Assembly (NCBI GenBank): GCA_017615635.1 | Contig: JAFZZR010000105.1 | Coordinates: forward strand, 1-34,569 | Source of the DNA: Lentisphaeria bacterium | Lineage (GTDB): Bacteria > Verrucomicrobiota > Lentisphaeria > Victivallales > UBA1829 | DNA: 34,569 nucleotides | Direction of reading: 5' to 3' | The notes under the pieces: model-generated | Databases searched by the model: none | Seen by the model: the letters and a program-made list of their open reading frames with translations, nothing else | What the model was told of the DNA's origin: nothing | Shown here: one piece after another, positions 9,201 to 16,771 of the stretch | Position numbering within the stretch: the stretch's first letter is position 1 | Layout of the letters: every line of letters starts with the position of its first letter | Position numbers and translations under genes: made by a program

Positions 9201-9479
9201 TTACGCCTGAGCGGACGCCGCTTCTTCCGTCGCGAGGGGCTCCACTTCGACAAAGTGCTTCAGCGCCTTGCGGAATTTGACTTTTCCGTCGCAGAGAGCG
9301 AAAAGCGTGAAATCCCGGCCGCAGCCGACGTTCTTGCCCGCATGAAGACGGGCGCCGCGCTGACGCACGATAATGCTGCCCGCGCTGATGACTTCACCGG
9401 CGTATGCCTTGATGCCGAGCATTTTCGGCTTGCTGTCGCGACCGTTACGGCTGCTGGACTGACCTTTTTTATGTGCCAT
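9201..9479 (-). CDS. rpmA: 50S ribosomal protein bL27
   Basis: The 92-residue basic protein begins [19 protein letters not shown], the diagnostic start of bL27, whose N-terminal tail reaches the peptidyl-transferase centre. The conserved [19 protein letters not shown] and [12 protein letters not shown] segments follow. The last 10 or so residues ([10 protein letters not shown]) are a short Ala/Glu tail. No N-terminal extension of the Firmicutes (cleaved) type is present. rplU (bL21), normally its upstream partner, is not here: the AraC-type gene lies upstream, so rpmA has its own promoter (9533-9560). A strong terminator follows. Confidence 0.98.
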   Translation of the reverse strand: MAHKKGQSSSRNGRDSKPKMLGIKAYAGEVISAGSIIVRQRGARLHAGKNVGCGRDFTLFALCDGKVKFRKALKHFVEVEPLATEEAASAQA

Positions 9480-9532
9480 TTTTCTTCTCCGTTATAAAAT
9501 GATTTGTTCCTGATTGCAGTTCGTGGACTGTT

Positions 9533-9560
9533 AATATGCCACATTTTCCCGATTTGTCAA
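9533..9560 (-). promoter_or_regulatory. Sigma70-like promoter for rpmA
   Basis: Read on the minus strand, a perfect -35 TTGACA (9555-9560) is followed after 16 nt by CATATT (9533-9538); TATTAA (9531-9536) is the alternative -10 at 18 nt. Transcription would start about 50 nt before the rpmA ATG. The T/A-rich stretch further upstream (9560-9640) between this promoter and the AraC gene shows no hairpin terminator. Confidence 0.65.
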
Positions 9561-9644
9561 GCATTCTCCCGTTTTTTTTCCCGTTTTTCTCACGATTTTC
9601 AAGGATAATTCCTCTTTTTCGCCTTTTTTTCATCCCTGAACAGG

Positions 9645-10439
9645 TCACGCGCGGATCCCGCGGCGGCAATGCCTCCGGTACGATGCGGGCGCCATCCCGA
9701 ACTGATGCTTGAAGCAGCGAGAGAAGTGGAACCGGTCGTGGATCCCGGCCATCTCGCAGATCTCGTCGATGCTGAGACTGGCGTCCCGGAGAAGCCGCGC
9801 CGCGTAATGATACCGCTGCTGCAGAAGATACTGATAGGGCGTGGTGGCGCATTCCTGACGAAACAGCCGGAGAAATGCGTTTTCGGAAAGTTTTGCAAGC
9901 CGGGCCATCCTTGTCAGATCCAGATCCTCGGAGAGATTCAGATTGATGTAATTGCGCACCGCCTGGACCCGGCTGTCCATCTGCCGCCGGGTCAGTGCAT
10001 CCGGCGGCAGCTCGCAGAGTGCCTCGGAGCAAAGGGCCAGCGACTGAAGCCACAGGGACGTGAGATCGTTCCGGTTTTTCAGCAGCGGTTCCAGGATGCC
10101 GATCCTCTCCTGCCCGAATCCCTCCGGCAGTTGATAAAGCAGCTGTTCCGGCGTTCCGCACAGCCAGGGCGTCGCGAAGTGCAGAAAGATCTGGACGGGA
10201 TGCCCCGCGCATTTCGTTTCCAGATTGCAGCACGGCGCCAGCAGATACGCCCGGTTCGGCAGGAACTCCCTCCATTTTCCGTTCAGGAGGACAAAGGCGC
10301 CGGGTCCGTCGTGGTAATAAAAGCGCCAGTGATCGCCGCTGAGGATGATATGATTCCAGAAGGAGCCGAGCCGGATGCCGCCGAAAGATTCCAGTTCGAG
10401 CTTGACTTCGGTCAGGACAGGGATGTTTATTTTCTTCAT
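9645..10439 (-). CDS. AraC-family transcriptional regulator
   Basis: This 264-residue DNA-binding regulator has an N-terminal cupin-like sensing domain (about 1-150, with HWRFYYHDGPGAFVLL) and a C-terminal double helix-turn-helix (about 160-258). The recognition features are clear: DLTRMARLAKLSENAFLRLF for the first HTH, and SIDEICEMAGIHDRFHFSRC followed by FKHQFGMAPASYRR for the second, the classical AraC signature. It is transcribed divergently from fucI, 142 nt away, which suggests it controls fucose isomerase and itself in response to a sugar such as L-fucose. The inducer is inferred, not seen. Cys residues in the sensor part (CCNLETKC, near 69-76) are unusual for the family. Confidence 0.92.
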   Translation of the reverse strand: MKKINIPVLTEVKLELESFGGIRLGSFWNHIILSGDHWRFYYHDGPGAFVLLNGKWREFLPNRAYLLAPCCNLETKCAGHPVQIFLHFATPWLCGTPEQLLYQLPEGFGQERIGILEPLLKNRNDLTSLWLQSLALCSEALCELPPDALTRRQMDSRVQAVRNYINLNLSEDLDLTRMARLAKLSENAFLRLFRQECATTPYQYLLQQRYHYAARLLRDASLSIDEICEMAGIHDRFHFSRCFKHQFGMAPASYRRHCRRGIRA

Positions 10440-10470
10440 ATTTTAGGTGCCTTTCTTCATAGCGGAATAT

Positions 10471-10512
10471 TTGCTTTATTTTACGGATAATATATATTGT
10501 GAACAGGACAAT
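10471..10512. promoter_or_regulatory. Divergent promoter and candidate operator between araC-type gene and fucI
   Basis: Forward, TTGCTT (10471-10476) and TATATT (10493-10498) are 16 nt apart, pointing at fucI. On the minus strand, TTGCAT (10510-10515 read in reverse) followed after 16 nt by a TATATT in the same AT core would serve the regulator. ATTGT (10496-10500) and ACAAT (10508-10512) form a perfect 5-bp inverted repeat with a 7-nt centre just after the fucI -10, a plausible repressor or activator site. AraC proteins more often use direct repeats, so the protein bound here is open. Confidence 0.45.
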
Positions 10513-10581
10513 GCAAACCGGCCCGTTAGAAAACTTTTCCGCAGGTTTTCATAAACGGACCGAACAACAGGAGATCGTATC

Positions 10582-12336
10582 ATGAAGCATCCGAAAATCG
10601 GGATCCGTCCTACCATCGACGGACGGCGCAAAGGGATCCGTGAATCCCTCGAGAACCAGACCATGAACATGGCCCGTCAGGCCGCGGCGCTCTTTTCCAG
10701 CCGCCTCCGCTACACCGACGGTGCACCCGTGGAATGCGTGATCGCCGACACCACCATCGGCGGCGTGGCCGAGGCCGCCGCCTGCGCCGACAAATTCCGC
10801 CGGGAAGCCGTGTCCGTGACTCTGACCGTTTCCCCGTGCTGGTGCTACGGGTCCGAAACCATGGATATGGATCGTCATACGATCAAAGGCGTCTGGGGAT
10901 TCAACGGGACCGAACGGCCCGGTGCGGTCTACCTGGCCGCGGTTCTGGCGGCGCATTCGCAGAAAGGGCTCCCGGCCTTCGGAATCTACGGACACGACGT
11001 GCAGAACGCCGACGCCGATACGATCCCCGCCGATGTGGAGGAAAAACTGCTCCGCTTCGGACGCGCGGCCATCGCGGTCGCCGAAATGCGCGGGGAAAGC
11101 TATCTTTCCATCGGGAGCGTCGCCATGGGGATCGCCGGATCCATCCTCTCCCCGGAATTTTACGAGCAGTATCTGGATATCCGTTGTGAATCGGTGGACT
11201 CCACGGAGATCATCCGCCGTGTCAACGAAGGGATCTACGATCCCGACGAGTTCGCAAAGGCCGACGCCTGGGTCCGGGCCAACTGCGTGGAAAGCGAGGA
11301 TTTCTACAATACCGGCAGCGCCCGGCGCACTCCGGAAAACAAGCGTGAGATCTTCTCCTACTGCACCAAGATGGCCATGATCGTCCGCGACCTCATGGCG
11401 GGCAATCCGCGCCTGGCGGAGATGGGATTCATCGAGGAATCCTGCGGACACAATGCGATCATGGCCGGATTCCAGGGACAGCGTCAGTGGACCGATCACA
11501 TGCCCAACGGCGACTTCATGGAGACCATATTGAACAGCTCCTTCGACTGGAACGGGATCCGCGCGCCCTACGTCCTGGCCACCGAAAACGACGGCCTGAA
11601 CGGCGTCGCCATGCTCTTCGGACGCCTCCTCACCAATTCTGCCGCCGGATTCTCCGACGTCCGCACCTACTGGAGCCCAGCCGCCGTCAAACAGGCCACG
11701 GGTCACGACCTCGAGATCCCGGGCATGATCCATCTGATCAACTCCGGCGCGACCACGCTGGACGCCACCGGCGCCATGACCGAAAACGGCAAGCCCGTCA
11801 TGAAGCCCTTCTGGAAGATCACGGAAGACGATGCCGCCGCCTGCCTCAAAGCCACCACCTGGTGCCCCGCCAACAACGGATATTTCCGGGGCGGCGGATT
11901 CTCCTCCCGCTTCCTGACCCGGGGCGGAATGCCCGTCACCCTGAGCCGCGTGAACCGCGTCCACGGACTCGGCCCCGTCCTTCAGATCGCCGAAGGCTTC
12001 ACCTTCGAGCCGCCCCGCGCCGTTCACGATATTCTCGACAAGCGCACCGATCCGGGATGGCCCAGCACCTGGTTCGTCCCGAGACTCTCCGGACACGGCG
12101 CGTTCAAGGACGTCTACAGCGTCATGGCCAACTGGGGCGCCAATCACGGTGCCTTCCATTACGGACATATCGGCGCGGATCTGATCACACTGGCCAGCAT
12201 GCTCCGCATCCCCGTCTGCATGCACAACGTGCCCGAGGACGACATCTTCCGGCCCTCCGCCTGGGCCGCCTTCGGCATGGATAAGGAAGGCGCCGACTAC
12301 CGGGCCTGCGCCAACTTCGGCCCGCTCTACCGGTAA
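10582..12336 (+). CDS. fucI: L-fucose isomerase
   Basis: FucI converts L-fucose to L-fuculose (and often D-arabinose to D-ribulose) using Mn2+ in the cytoplasm, the first step of fucose breakdown. The 584-residue protein is close to the usual 590 and aligns along its length with the enterobacterial enzyme as I know it: [19 protein letters not shown] (288-306), NSSFDWNG (318-325), [14 protein letters not shown] and [10 protein letters not shown]. Glu335 and Asp359 occupy the positions of the metal-binding Glu337 and Asp361 of E. coli FucI. No fuculokinase or aldolase lies nearby, so the pathway is split. The divergent AraC-type gene is the likely regulator. The start at 10582 follows a GGAGA sequence (10570-10574). 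Confidence 0.97.
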   Translation: MKHPKIGIRPTIDGRRKGIRESLENQTMNMARQAAALFSSRLRYTDGAPVECVIADTTIGGVAEAAACADKFRREAVSVTLTVSPCWCYGSETMDMDRHTIKGVWGFNGTERPGAVYLAAVLAAHSQKGLPAFGIYGHDVQNADADTIPADVEEKLLRFGRAAIAVAEMRGESYLSIGSVAMGIAGSILSPEFYEQYLDIRCESVDSTEIIRRVNEGIYDPDEFAKADAWVRANCVESEDFYNTGSARRTPENKREIFSYCTKMAMIVRDLMAGNPRLAEMGFIEESCGHNAIMAGFQGQRQWTDHMPNGDFMETILNSSFDWNGIRAPYVLATENDGLNGVAMLFGRLLTNSAAGFSDVRTYWSPAAVKQATGHDLEIPGMIHLINSGATTLDATGAMTENGKPVMKPFWKITEDDAAACLKATTWCPANNGYFRGGGFSSRFLTRGGMPVTLSRVNRVHGLGPVLQIAEGFTFEPPRAVHDILDKRTDPGWPSTWFVPRLSGHGAFKDVYSVMANWGANHGAFHYGHIGADLITLASMLRIPVCMHNVPEDDIFRPSAWAAFGMDKEGADYRACANFGPLYR

Positions 12337-12629
12337 AGTCCGGATTTCCAGGGGGACGCGGATCGTACGGCTCCCGTGCCATCCCGGCCCCCTGCCCTTC
12401 TTGCGACATTTTTCCGGATGCTCCTGCAAAAAGTAACGACCCCGGATTTCGGATGGATCTCGAAAAAGACGATGTCCGGAATTTTGAGGCTGCTGCCCTG
12501 TGCGGCAACAGCCGAAAAGTACCGGATTTCGGACTTTCGAGAGACGCCGAAAGACCAGCCGCGAGTTTTGGCAGGAGCATCTTTCCGGCCGCAGAAGCAA
12601 AAAAAGTTCGTTTTTTTCCAAAACACGCC
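12337..12629. other. Gene-free stretch between fucI and the tRNA gene
   Basis: I find no credible gene here; the open frames have no recognisable composition. A 7-bp inverted repeat CAGGGGG/CCCCCTG (12349-12355 with 12388-12394), followed by a CATTTTT run at 12407-12413, may be a weak fucI terminator. CCGGATTTC occurs three times (12340, 12442, 12522); the last two copies share 12 bp. A7-GTTCG-T7 (12599-12617) is a possible A:T-only hairpin just before the tRNA promoter. Confidence 0.5.
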
Positions 12630-12657
12630 TTGACAAACGGAAAAGCGATGCTACATT
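12630..12657 (+). promoter_or_regulatory. Promoter of tRNA-Gly
   Basis: A perfect TTGACA (12630-12635) and TACATT (12652-12657) are separated by 16 nt. Transcription would begin about 15 nt before the mature 5' end of the tRNA. Confidence 0.75.
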
Positions 12658-12678
12658 AAGAGCCATGCAGATAAGCAA

Positions 12679-12753
12679 GCGGGCGTAGCTCAGTGGTAGA
12701 GCATCACGTTGCCAACGTGATTGTCGAGGGTTCGACTCCCTTCACCCGCTCCA
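12679..12753 (+). tRNA. tRNA-Gly (anticodon GCC)
   Basis: The 75-nt cloverleaf is complete with encoded CCA (12751-12753) and discriminator T. The anticodon arm is TCACG-TTGCCAA-CGTGA, giving GCC, which reads GGC and GGU. The D arm GCTC/GAGC and the T arm GAGGG-TTCGACT-CCCTT are normal. The acceptor stem has one C.A mismatch, position 6 against 67 (12684 with 12744). A T-run follows directly and may serve in 3' end formation. The restriction-modification operon starts 80 nt downstream on the other strand. Confidence 0.97.
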
Positions 12754-12834
12754 TTTTTTTGCCCTTTTTCCGGATTATGATGATTCCTTCCCCTTGGGTA
12801 TCCCAGTCTCGATAAACCGTTTTTGTATCGGCTC

Positions 12835-15240
12835 TTACTCACAATACAGGTGCTGCTGAAAGCCGGAAAAGACGCTGCGGATCACGGGGATCGCACCAAG
12901 TTGACTGACTCCATCCTGAATGGAACCGTACTTTGTTTCCAGCAGACTGCCGAGCCGATTCGGCGACAGCGCATCGATCCCGTGTTCGACATACTGTTTC
13001 AGAACGAAGGAAAGGAATAACTGCTGAGTCTCACTGTAGTTCTGCGAAATGATCTGCCGCGCCTTGTCGGCCCGTTCCGAACGTTCCTGCATTTCAAAGG
13101 CGTAGGCAACATATTCCAAAACGTCCAGCAGATCGCATTTTTCAGCGGAAATCAGTGCCTGGAGCCGTTTCAGTTTCTCCATCTCGAAGCCCGCTTCCGC
13201 CAACCGTTGCAGGAAATCGGCCCGACTGTCGGGATCGGACCATTTCGCACGGAGTTCCGCTTCGGAGCCGCAATACTCGCCCAGCTTTCCATAAAGGATC
13301 TGAATAAACTCCGCCACATCGATCAGCTTGCCGTCGAACATGAATTTCTCTTCCCATGCCACCTCGATCTCCCGCTTGCGCCGGGCGGAGAGTTTGATCT
13401 CGATGGTCTTTTTCTTCGGACAGGTACATGGCAGATTCCCGCAGATGGGACAAACCTTCACCGGCTTCTCGCAGACACAGGGACGCTTCCCGCAGACAGG
13501 ACACGCCTTCACCGGCGGCGGATCGATCCGTCCGTTCCCGCAGGTGCAGGGTTCGTTTCCGCATTTGGGGCAGATCGGCTGACCGTCCCAGTCCGGATCG
13601 GCAAAATGGGAGCTCGCCCCCACAAAATCGTAAATGGTGAAAAAGTATTTTTCATCGAAAAGACGGGTCCCGCGCCCAATGATCTGCTTGAACTCGATAA
13701 TGGACGTTACCGGCCTCAAAAGCACGATATTGCGGACGTTGCGGGCATCTACACCGGTCGAGAGTTTCTGCGATGTCGTCAACACGGTAGGGATCAGTTT
13801 GTCGTTCTGCTGAAACTTTTTGAGTTGTTCTTCGCCTTTTTCGCCGTCGTCGGCGGTCACGCGGACGCAGTAGAACGGATGCTTTTTCTTCGCCATCCGG
13901 TTGATCACATCGCGGATCTGCAGCGCGTGGTTCTGGGTGGCGCAGAAAACGATGGTCTTTTCGGTCGGTCCGATCTGTTCCATGAGTTCCCGGATCCGCA
14001 GTTCGTCCCGCTCCTTGATCCGGATCCGACCGTGATAGAAATCCTGCTCGGTGTAAGTCTTGCTTTTATCCAGCTCGTCCTCCCCGGAAAGAATGATGTC
14101 GTCCGGCTGATAGGTATATTCATCAATGGGCGTTTTCCCGATCCGCACCCGGTACGGCGTCAGATAGCCGTCCTCGATCCCCTGCTTCAGGGAGTACTGA
14201 TACAGCGGCTCGCCGAAATACCGGTAGGTATCGGCATTGATCTTCCGCTTCGGCGTGGCGGTCATGCCTAGCTGATACGCCGGCTCGAAGTAGGTCAGCA
14301 CCTCGCGCCATTCGCTTTCGTCGTTGGCTCCGCCCCGGTGACACTCGTCGATGATGATGAAGTCGAAGAAGTCCGGCTCGTACTGCTTGTAGTACGGCGT
14401 TTCCCCGCTCATGAAGGTCTGAAAGATCGTGAAATAGACGCTCGCCCCCTTGGGAACGATCTTTCCCAGCTTCCGGATCCCCGCCGGCGTGATTCGGCAC
14501 AGCGCATCGTCCTCGAATCCGCCGAAGTCGTTGAATGCCTGATTCGCCAGATTGTTCCGGTCCGTCAGAAACAGGATGCGCGGCAGACGGCATTGCGAAA
14601 CATCCTCCGCCGCACGCAGGTTCCACCGGGTCTTGAAGAGTTTCCACGCGATCTCGAACGCAATAAAGGTCTTCCCCGTCCCCGTGGCCAGCGTCAGCAG
14701 CATCCGCCGTTTTTTCCCGGCAACGGCCTCCAGCACCTTGTTGACCGCGATCTCCTGATAGTAGCGCGGGGCCTTGGCAGGATTGCTCCACAGTGGCTCG
14801 TTGTTGAACCGGTCGCGCCAGACGTTTTCCCCGGGAAACGTCCAGGCCCACAGCTCATCCGGCGTCGGAAACTGATCGATGAACGACTCCGCTGCCCCCT
14901 TGTGCGACTTCCCCTCCCCCATGTCCATGAAGTAGATCTCGTCGCCGTTTGTGCTGTACGTGTAGCGGATCTGCATCATGGACGCATATTCCTTCGCCTG
15001 CGCCACACCCTCCGAGACATCCTTTTCGTCGCTCTTGGCTTCCACAATGGCGAGTTTTCGTCCTCGATAGCTCAGCAGGTAATCTACCTTTTTCAGTTTG
15101 CCGCGCACCTTGCCGACGCGACCGGGCGCAATCAGACAGGCTCTCTGCTCCATCAGGATCCGGCTCTCCGGCACAACGCCCCACCCCGCCTTCTGCAGCG
15201 CCGGCGTGATCTTTTCCAGCTTCGTCTGTTCCTCGTTCAT
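12835..15240 (-). CDS. hsdR: Type I restriction enzyme, R subunit (EcoEI-like)
   Basis: HsdR is the ATP-driven translocase and nuclease that cuts unmodified DNA after loading by HsdM2S. In the 801-residue protein the PD-(D/E)xK nuclease is at the N terminus: Asp53 in VDYLL, and Glu67-x-Lys69 in LAIVEAKSDE. SF2 helicase motifs follow: TGTGKT (about 186-191), DECH (298-301), TATPKR (from 327) and QIIGRGTR (519-526). Residues 557-607 hold three Cys-rich units of the form CPxCGxxPCxC, presumably zinc-binding, between helicase and C-terminal specificity-contact domain. The ATG at 15240 is 2 nt after the hsdS stop; a TTG at 15246 overlapping that stop is the alternative. The operon order, hsdM first and hsdR last, is usual for this class. 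Confidence 0.95.
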   Translation of the reverse strand: MNEEQTKLEKITPALQKAGWGVVPESRILMEQRACLIAPGRVGKVRGKLKKVDYLLSYRGRKLAIVEAKSDEKDVSEGVAQAKEYASMMQIRYTYSTNGDEIYFMDMGEGKSHKGAAESFIDQFPTPDELWAWTFPGENVWRDRFNNEPLWSNPAKAPRYYQEIAVNKVLEAVAGKKRRMLLTLATGTGKTFIAFEIAWKLFKTRWNLRAAEDVSQCRLPRILFLTDRNNLANQAFNDFGGFEDDALCRITPAGIRKLGKIVPKGASVYFTIFQTFMSGETPYYKQYEPDFFDFIIIDECHRGGANDESEWREVLTYFEPAYQLGMTATPKRKINADTYRYFGEPLYQYSLKQGIEDGYLTPYRVRIGKTPIDEYTYQPDDIILSGEDELDKSKTYTEQDFYHGRIRIKERDELRIRELMEQIGPTEKTIVFCATQNHALQIRDVINRMAKKKHPFYCVRVTADDGEKGEEQLKKFQQNDKLIPTVLTTSQKLSTGVDARNVRNIVLLRPVTSIIEFKQIIGRGTRLFDEKYFFTIYDFVGASSHFADPDWDGQPICPKCGNEPCTCGNGRIDPPPVKACPVCGKRPCVCEKPVKVCPICGNLPCTCPKKKTIEIKLSARRKREIEVAWEEKFMFDGKLIDVAEFIQILYGKLGEYCGSEAELRAKWSDPDSRADFLQRLAEAGFEMEKLKRLQALISAEKCDLLDVLEYVAYAFEMQERSERADKARQIISQNYSETQQLFLSFVLKQYVEHGIDALSPNRLGSLLETKYGSIQDGVSQLGAIPVIRSVFSGFQQHLYCE
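13420..13572 (-). repeat. Three Cys-rich repeat units inside hsdR
   Basis: The segment encodes CPKCGNEPCTC, CPVCGKRPCVC and CPICGNLPCTC, separated by 12 and 6 residues. Each unit has four Cys in the pattern C-x2-C-x4-C-x-C, so one zinc ion per unit, or rubredoxin-like knuckles sharing metals, is possible. The near-identity of the units suggests tandem duplication. Confidence 0.8.
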
Positions 15241-15242
15241 CC

Positions 15243-16430
15243 TCAAAGTTCCCCGTTGAAGGCTTTAGCTAAAAGAGCTGTCTTCAGTTTTTCACAAATT
15301 GATATTGTCTCGCTGCTTCGTTGCGCAGCTAGAAAAAGCCTTTCCTGAAACTTTCTGATTATCTGAACTATACTTTTCTGTTCAGATAAATTTGGATAAT
15401 AAATCAAAAAATTACGCATAGATTTGAGAGATACATTGTTTATTGTAACCCCAGTTGCTTCTTTCTTTGCATATCGCATAAATATTTCAGAAGAAAAGAT
15501 AAGGTAAGCAAAGTTTTTATCAATACATTCCCTTAAGTTAAAATAACAAGCACTTTTGCCTAGTACTATTTTTTCTCCTTGATAAAATGCTACTCGCCCC
15601 AATGTTCCATTGATAGAAACAAGTACTGTTTTGTCATTTAATGGGAGTGTATATTTTTTTGCTTCTGAAATAGACACTCGTTTTGTCTTTTCACGGAATA
15701 CGATTTTCCCTCGTTCCAAATTATTACCATTTATGAAATAATAATCTCCAGATGAATCATATAAGGGCGTTCCATGAATACCATCACCTAAGTCAGTTGT
15801 CAAGTCTTTGAGTGGAGCAGCACTCCATCCCTTTTTCGGAGTCATTTCTTCATCGAGAACACGTTGAAAGAGTTCTTTCGCGTTGGCCAGATTCCGTTCT
15901 GCATTGCGCTGCACCGCATCGATCTTCTCGAACGCGGCATCCAGTATCCCGACGATCCGCTTCTGCTCGGAAATAGAAGGAACGGAAACTATGACTTTAG
16001 CAACAGAATCCCTGTTTAGATTTCGTACAGTACTGCCCTTTGCCAGTAAATCAAATTGGTCAGAAACATTTGGTGACCGCAACAAATAATATAAAAAATC
16101 CGGAATGAACGAATCATTGATTTTTTTAAGGACCAACCATCCATCATGAATACATCCATCTATTCTGCAAATATAGGGACGACCAAAACTCATTGAGTTT
16201 GTCAGAAGAAAATCACCTCGTTCTACAAATCTTGAATACTTTATTCCAGAAGATAAAATCCGTTCCGCTGTCCTGTCAATATACTTTCCATCCGGAGAGA
16301 CATCACCTATTTTAATCCAGTTAATACCTGATGGGGCAGTTGTAATAAAATCCTTAATCGGACGAGGAGAACCGCCTCTGTATATCTCACACACTTCTCC
16401 GAGCGTCTTTGTCTGCCATCCGCGTTTCAT
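15243..16430 (-). CDS. hsdS: Type I restriction enzyme, S (specificity) subunit
   Basis: HsdS chooses the bipartite DNA target of the complex. The 395-residue protein has two target-recognition domains: TRD1 (about 1-150, WQTKTLGEVCEIYRGGSPRP at its start) and TRD2 (about 200-345, WSAAPLKDLTTDLGDGIHGT at its start). Each is followed by a helical spacer; the first is SISEQKRIVGILDAAFEKID (about 151-170) and continues to about 195, and the second, NLSEQKSIVQIIRKF, is near 347. The codons of both TRDs are clearly richer in A and T than the spacer and the rest of the operon, as expected for cassettes exchanged between species. The start overlaps the rhuM stop by one base (TAATG). The target sequence cannot be predicted from here. 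Confidence 0.94.
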   Translation of the reverse strand: MKRGWQTKTLGEVCEIYRGGSPRPIKDFITTAPSGINWIKIGDVSPDGKYIDRTAERILSSGIKYSRFVERGDFLLTNSMSFGRPYICRIDGCIHDGWLVLKKINDSFIPDFLYYLLRSPNVSDQFDLLAKGSTVRNLNRDSVAKVIVSVPSISEQKRIVGILDAAFEKIDAVQRNAERNLANAKELFQRVLDEEMTPKKGWSAAPLKDLTTDLGDGIHGTPLYDSSGDYYFINGNNLERGKIVFREKTKRVSISEAKKYTLPLNDKTVLVSINGTLGRVAFYQGEKIVLGKSACYFNLRECIDKNFAYLIFSSEIFMRYAKKEATGVTINNVSLKSMRNFLIYYPNLSEQKSIVQIIRKFQERLFLAAQRSSETISICEKLKTALLAKAFNGEL

Positions 16431-16771
16431 TATATCACCTCGCGAAAAGAGATCCGGAACTGTGTTGCGACCTTGGACTTGATCCGGTAGCCCACCGAAA
16501 TGATGAGGTCGAGGTTGTAATAGGCAGTATCGTATGACTTGCCGTCTGCGGCAGTTGTTCGGAATTTCCGAACAACTGCTTCCGGATTCAACTCGCCTTC
16601 CTCGAAGATATGTTTTATATGTTCGCTGACATTGGCTTTACTGGACTGGAACAGCTCCACGATCATTGCCTGAGTGAGCCAGACGGTCTCATCCTCGAAC
16701 CGCACATCCAGCTTGATGCGCCCGTCCTCGCTCCGGTAGATCAGGAATTGACTTTTCTGCATTTCATTCAT
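16430..16771 (-). CDS. Truncated RhuM-family protein
   Basis: The 113 residues match the N-terminal part of RhuM (virulence RhuM family): FLIYRSEDGRIKLDVRFEDE, then VWLTQAMIVELFQSSKANVS, then the NLDLIISVGYRIKSKVATQF segment. Full members are around 330 residues and continue after TQFRIW; here the frame ends six residues after RI. It may be a remnant left by recombination next to hsdS, or a functional short DNA-binding-like module. RhuM genes are often found inside type I RM operons, though their role is unclear. Tight coupling on both sides (ATGA with hsdM, TAATG with hsdS) argues that it is still translated. Intactness is uncertain, so it could be called a pseudogene. Confidence 0.82.
   Translation of the reverse strand: MNEMQKSQFLIYRSEDGRIKLDVRFEDETVWLTQAMIVELFQSSKANVSEHIKHIFEEGELNPEAVVRKFRTTAADGKSYDTAYYNLDLIISVGYRIKSKVATQFRISFREVI

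Noticed and set aside
12376..12633. 85-codon frame between fucI and the tRNA
   Set aside because: No start signal, no domain, and it ends in the A7/T7 hairpin and tRNA promoter.
10549..12678. 709-codon antisense frame opposite fucI
   Set aside because: Same cause; it also runs through the tRNA promoter region.
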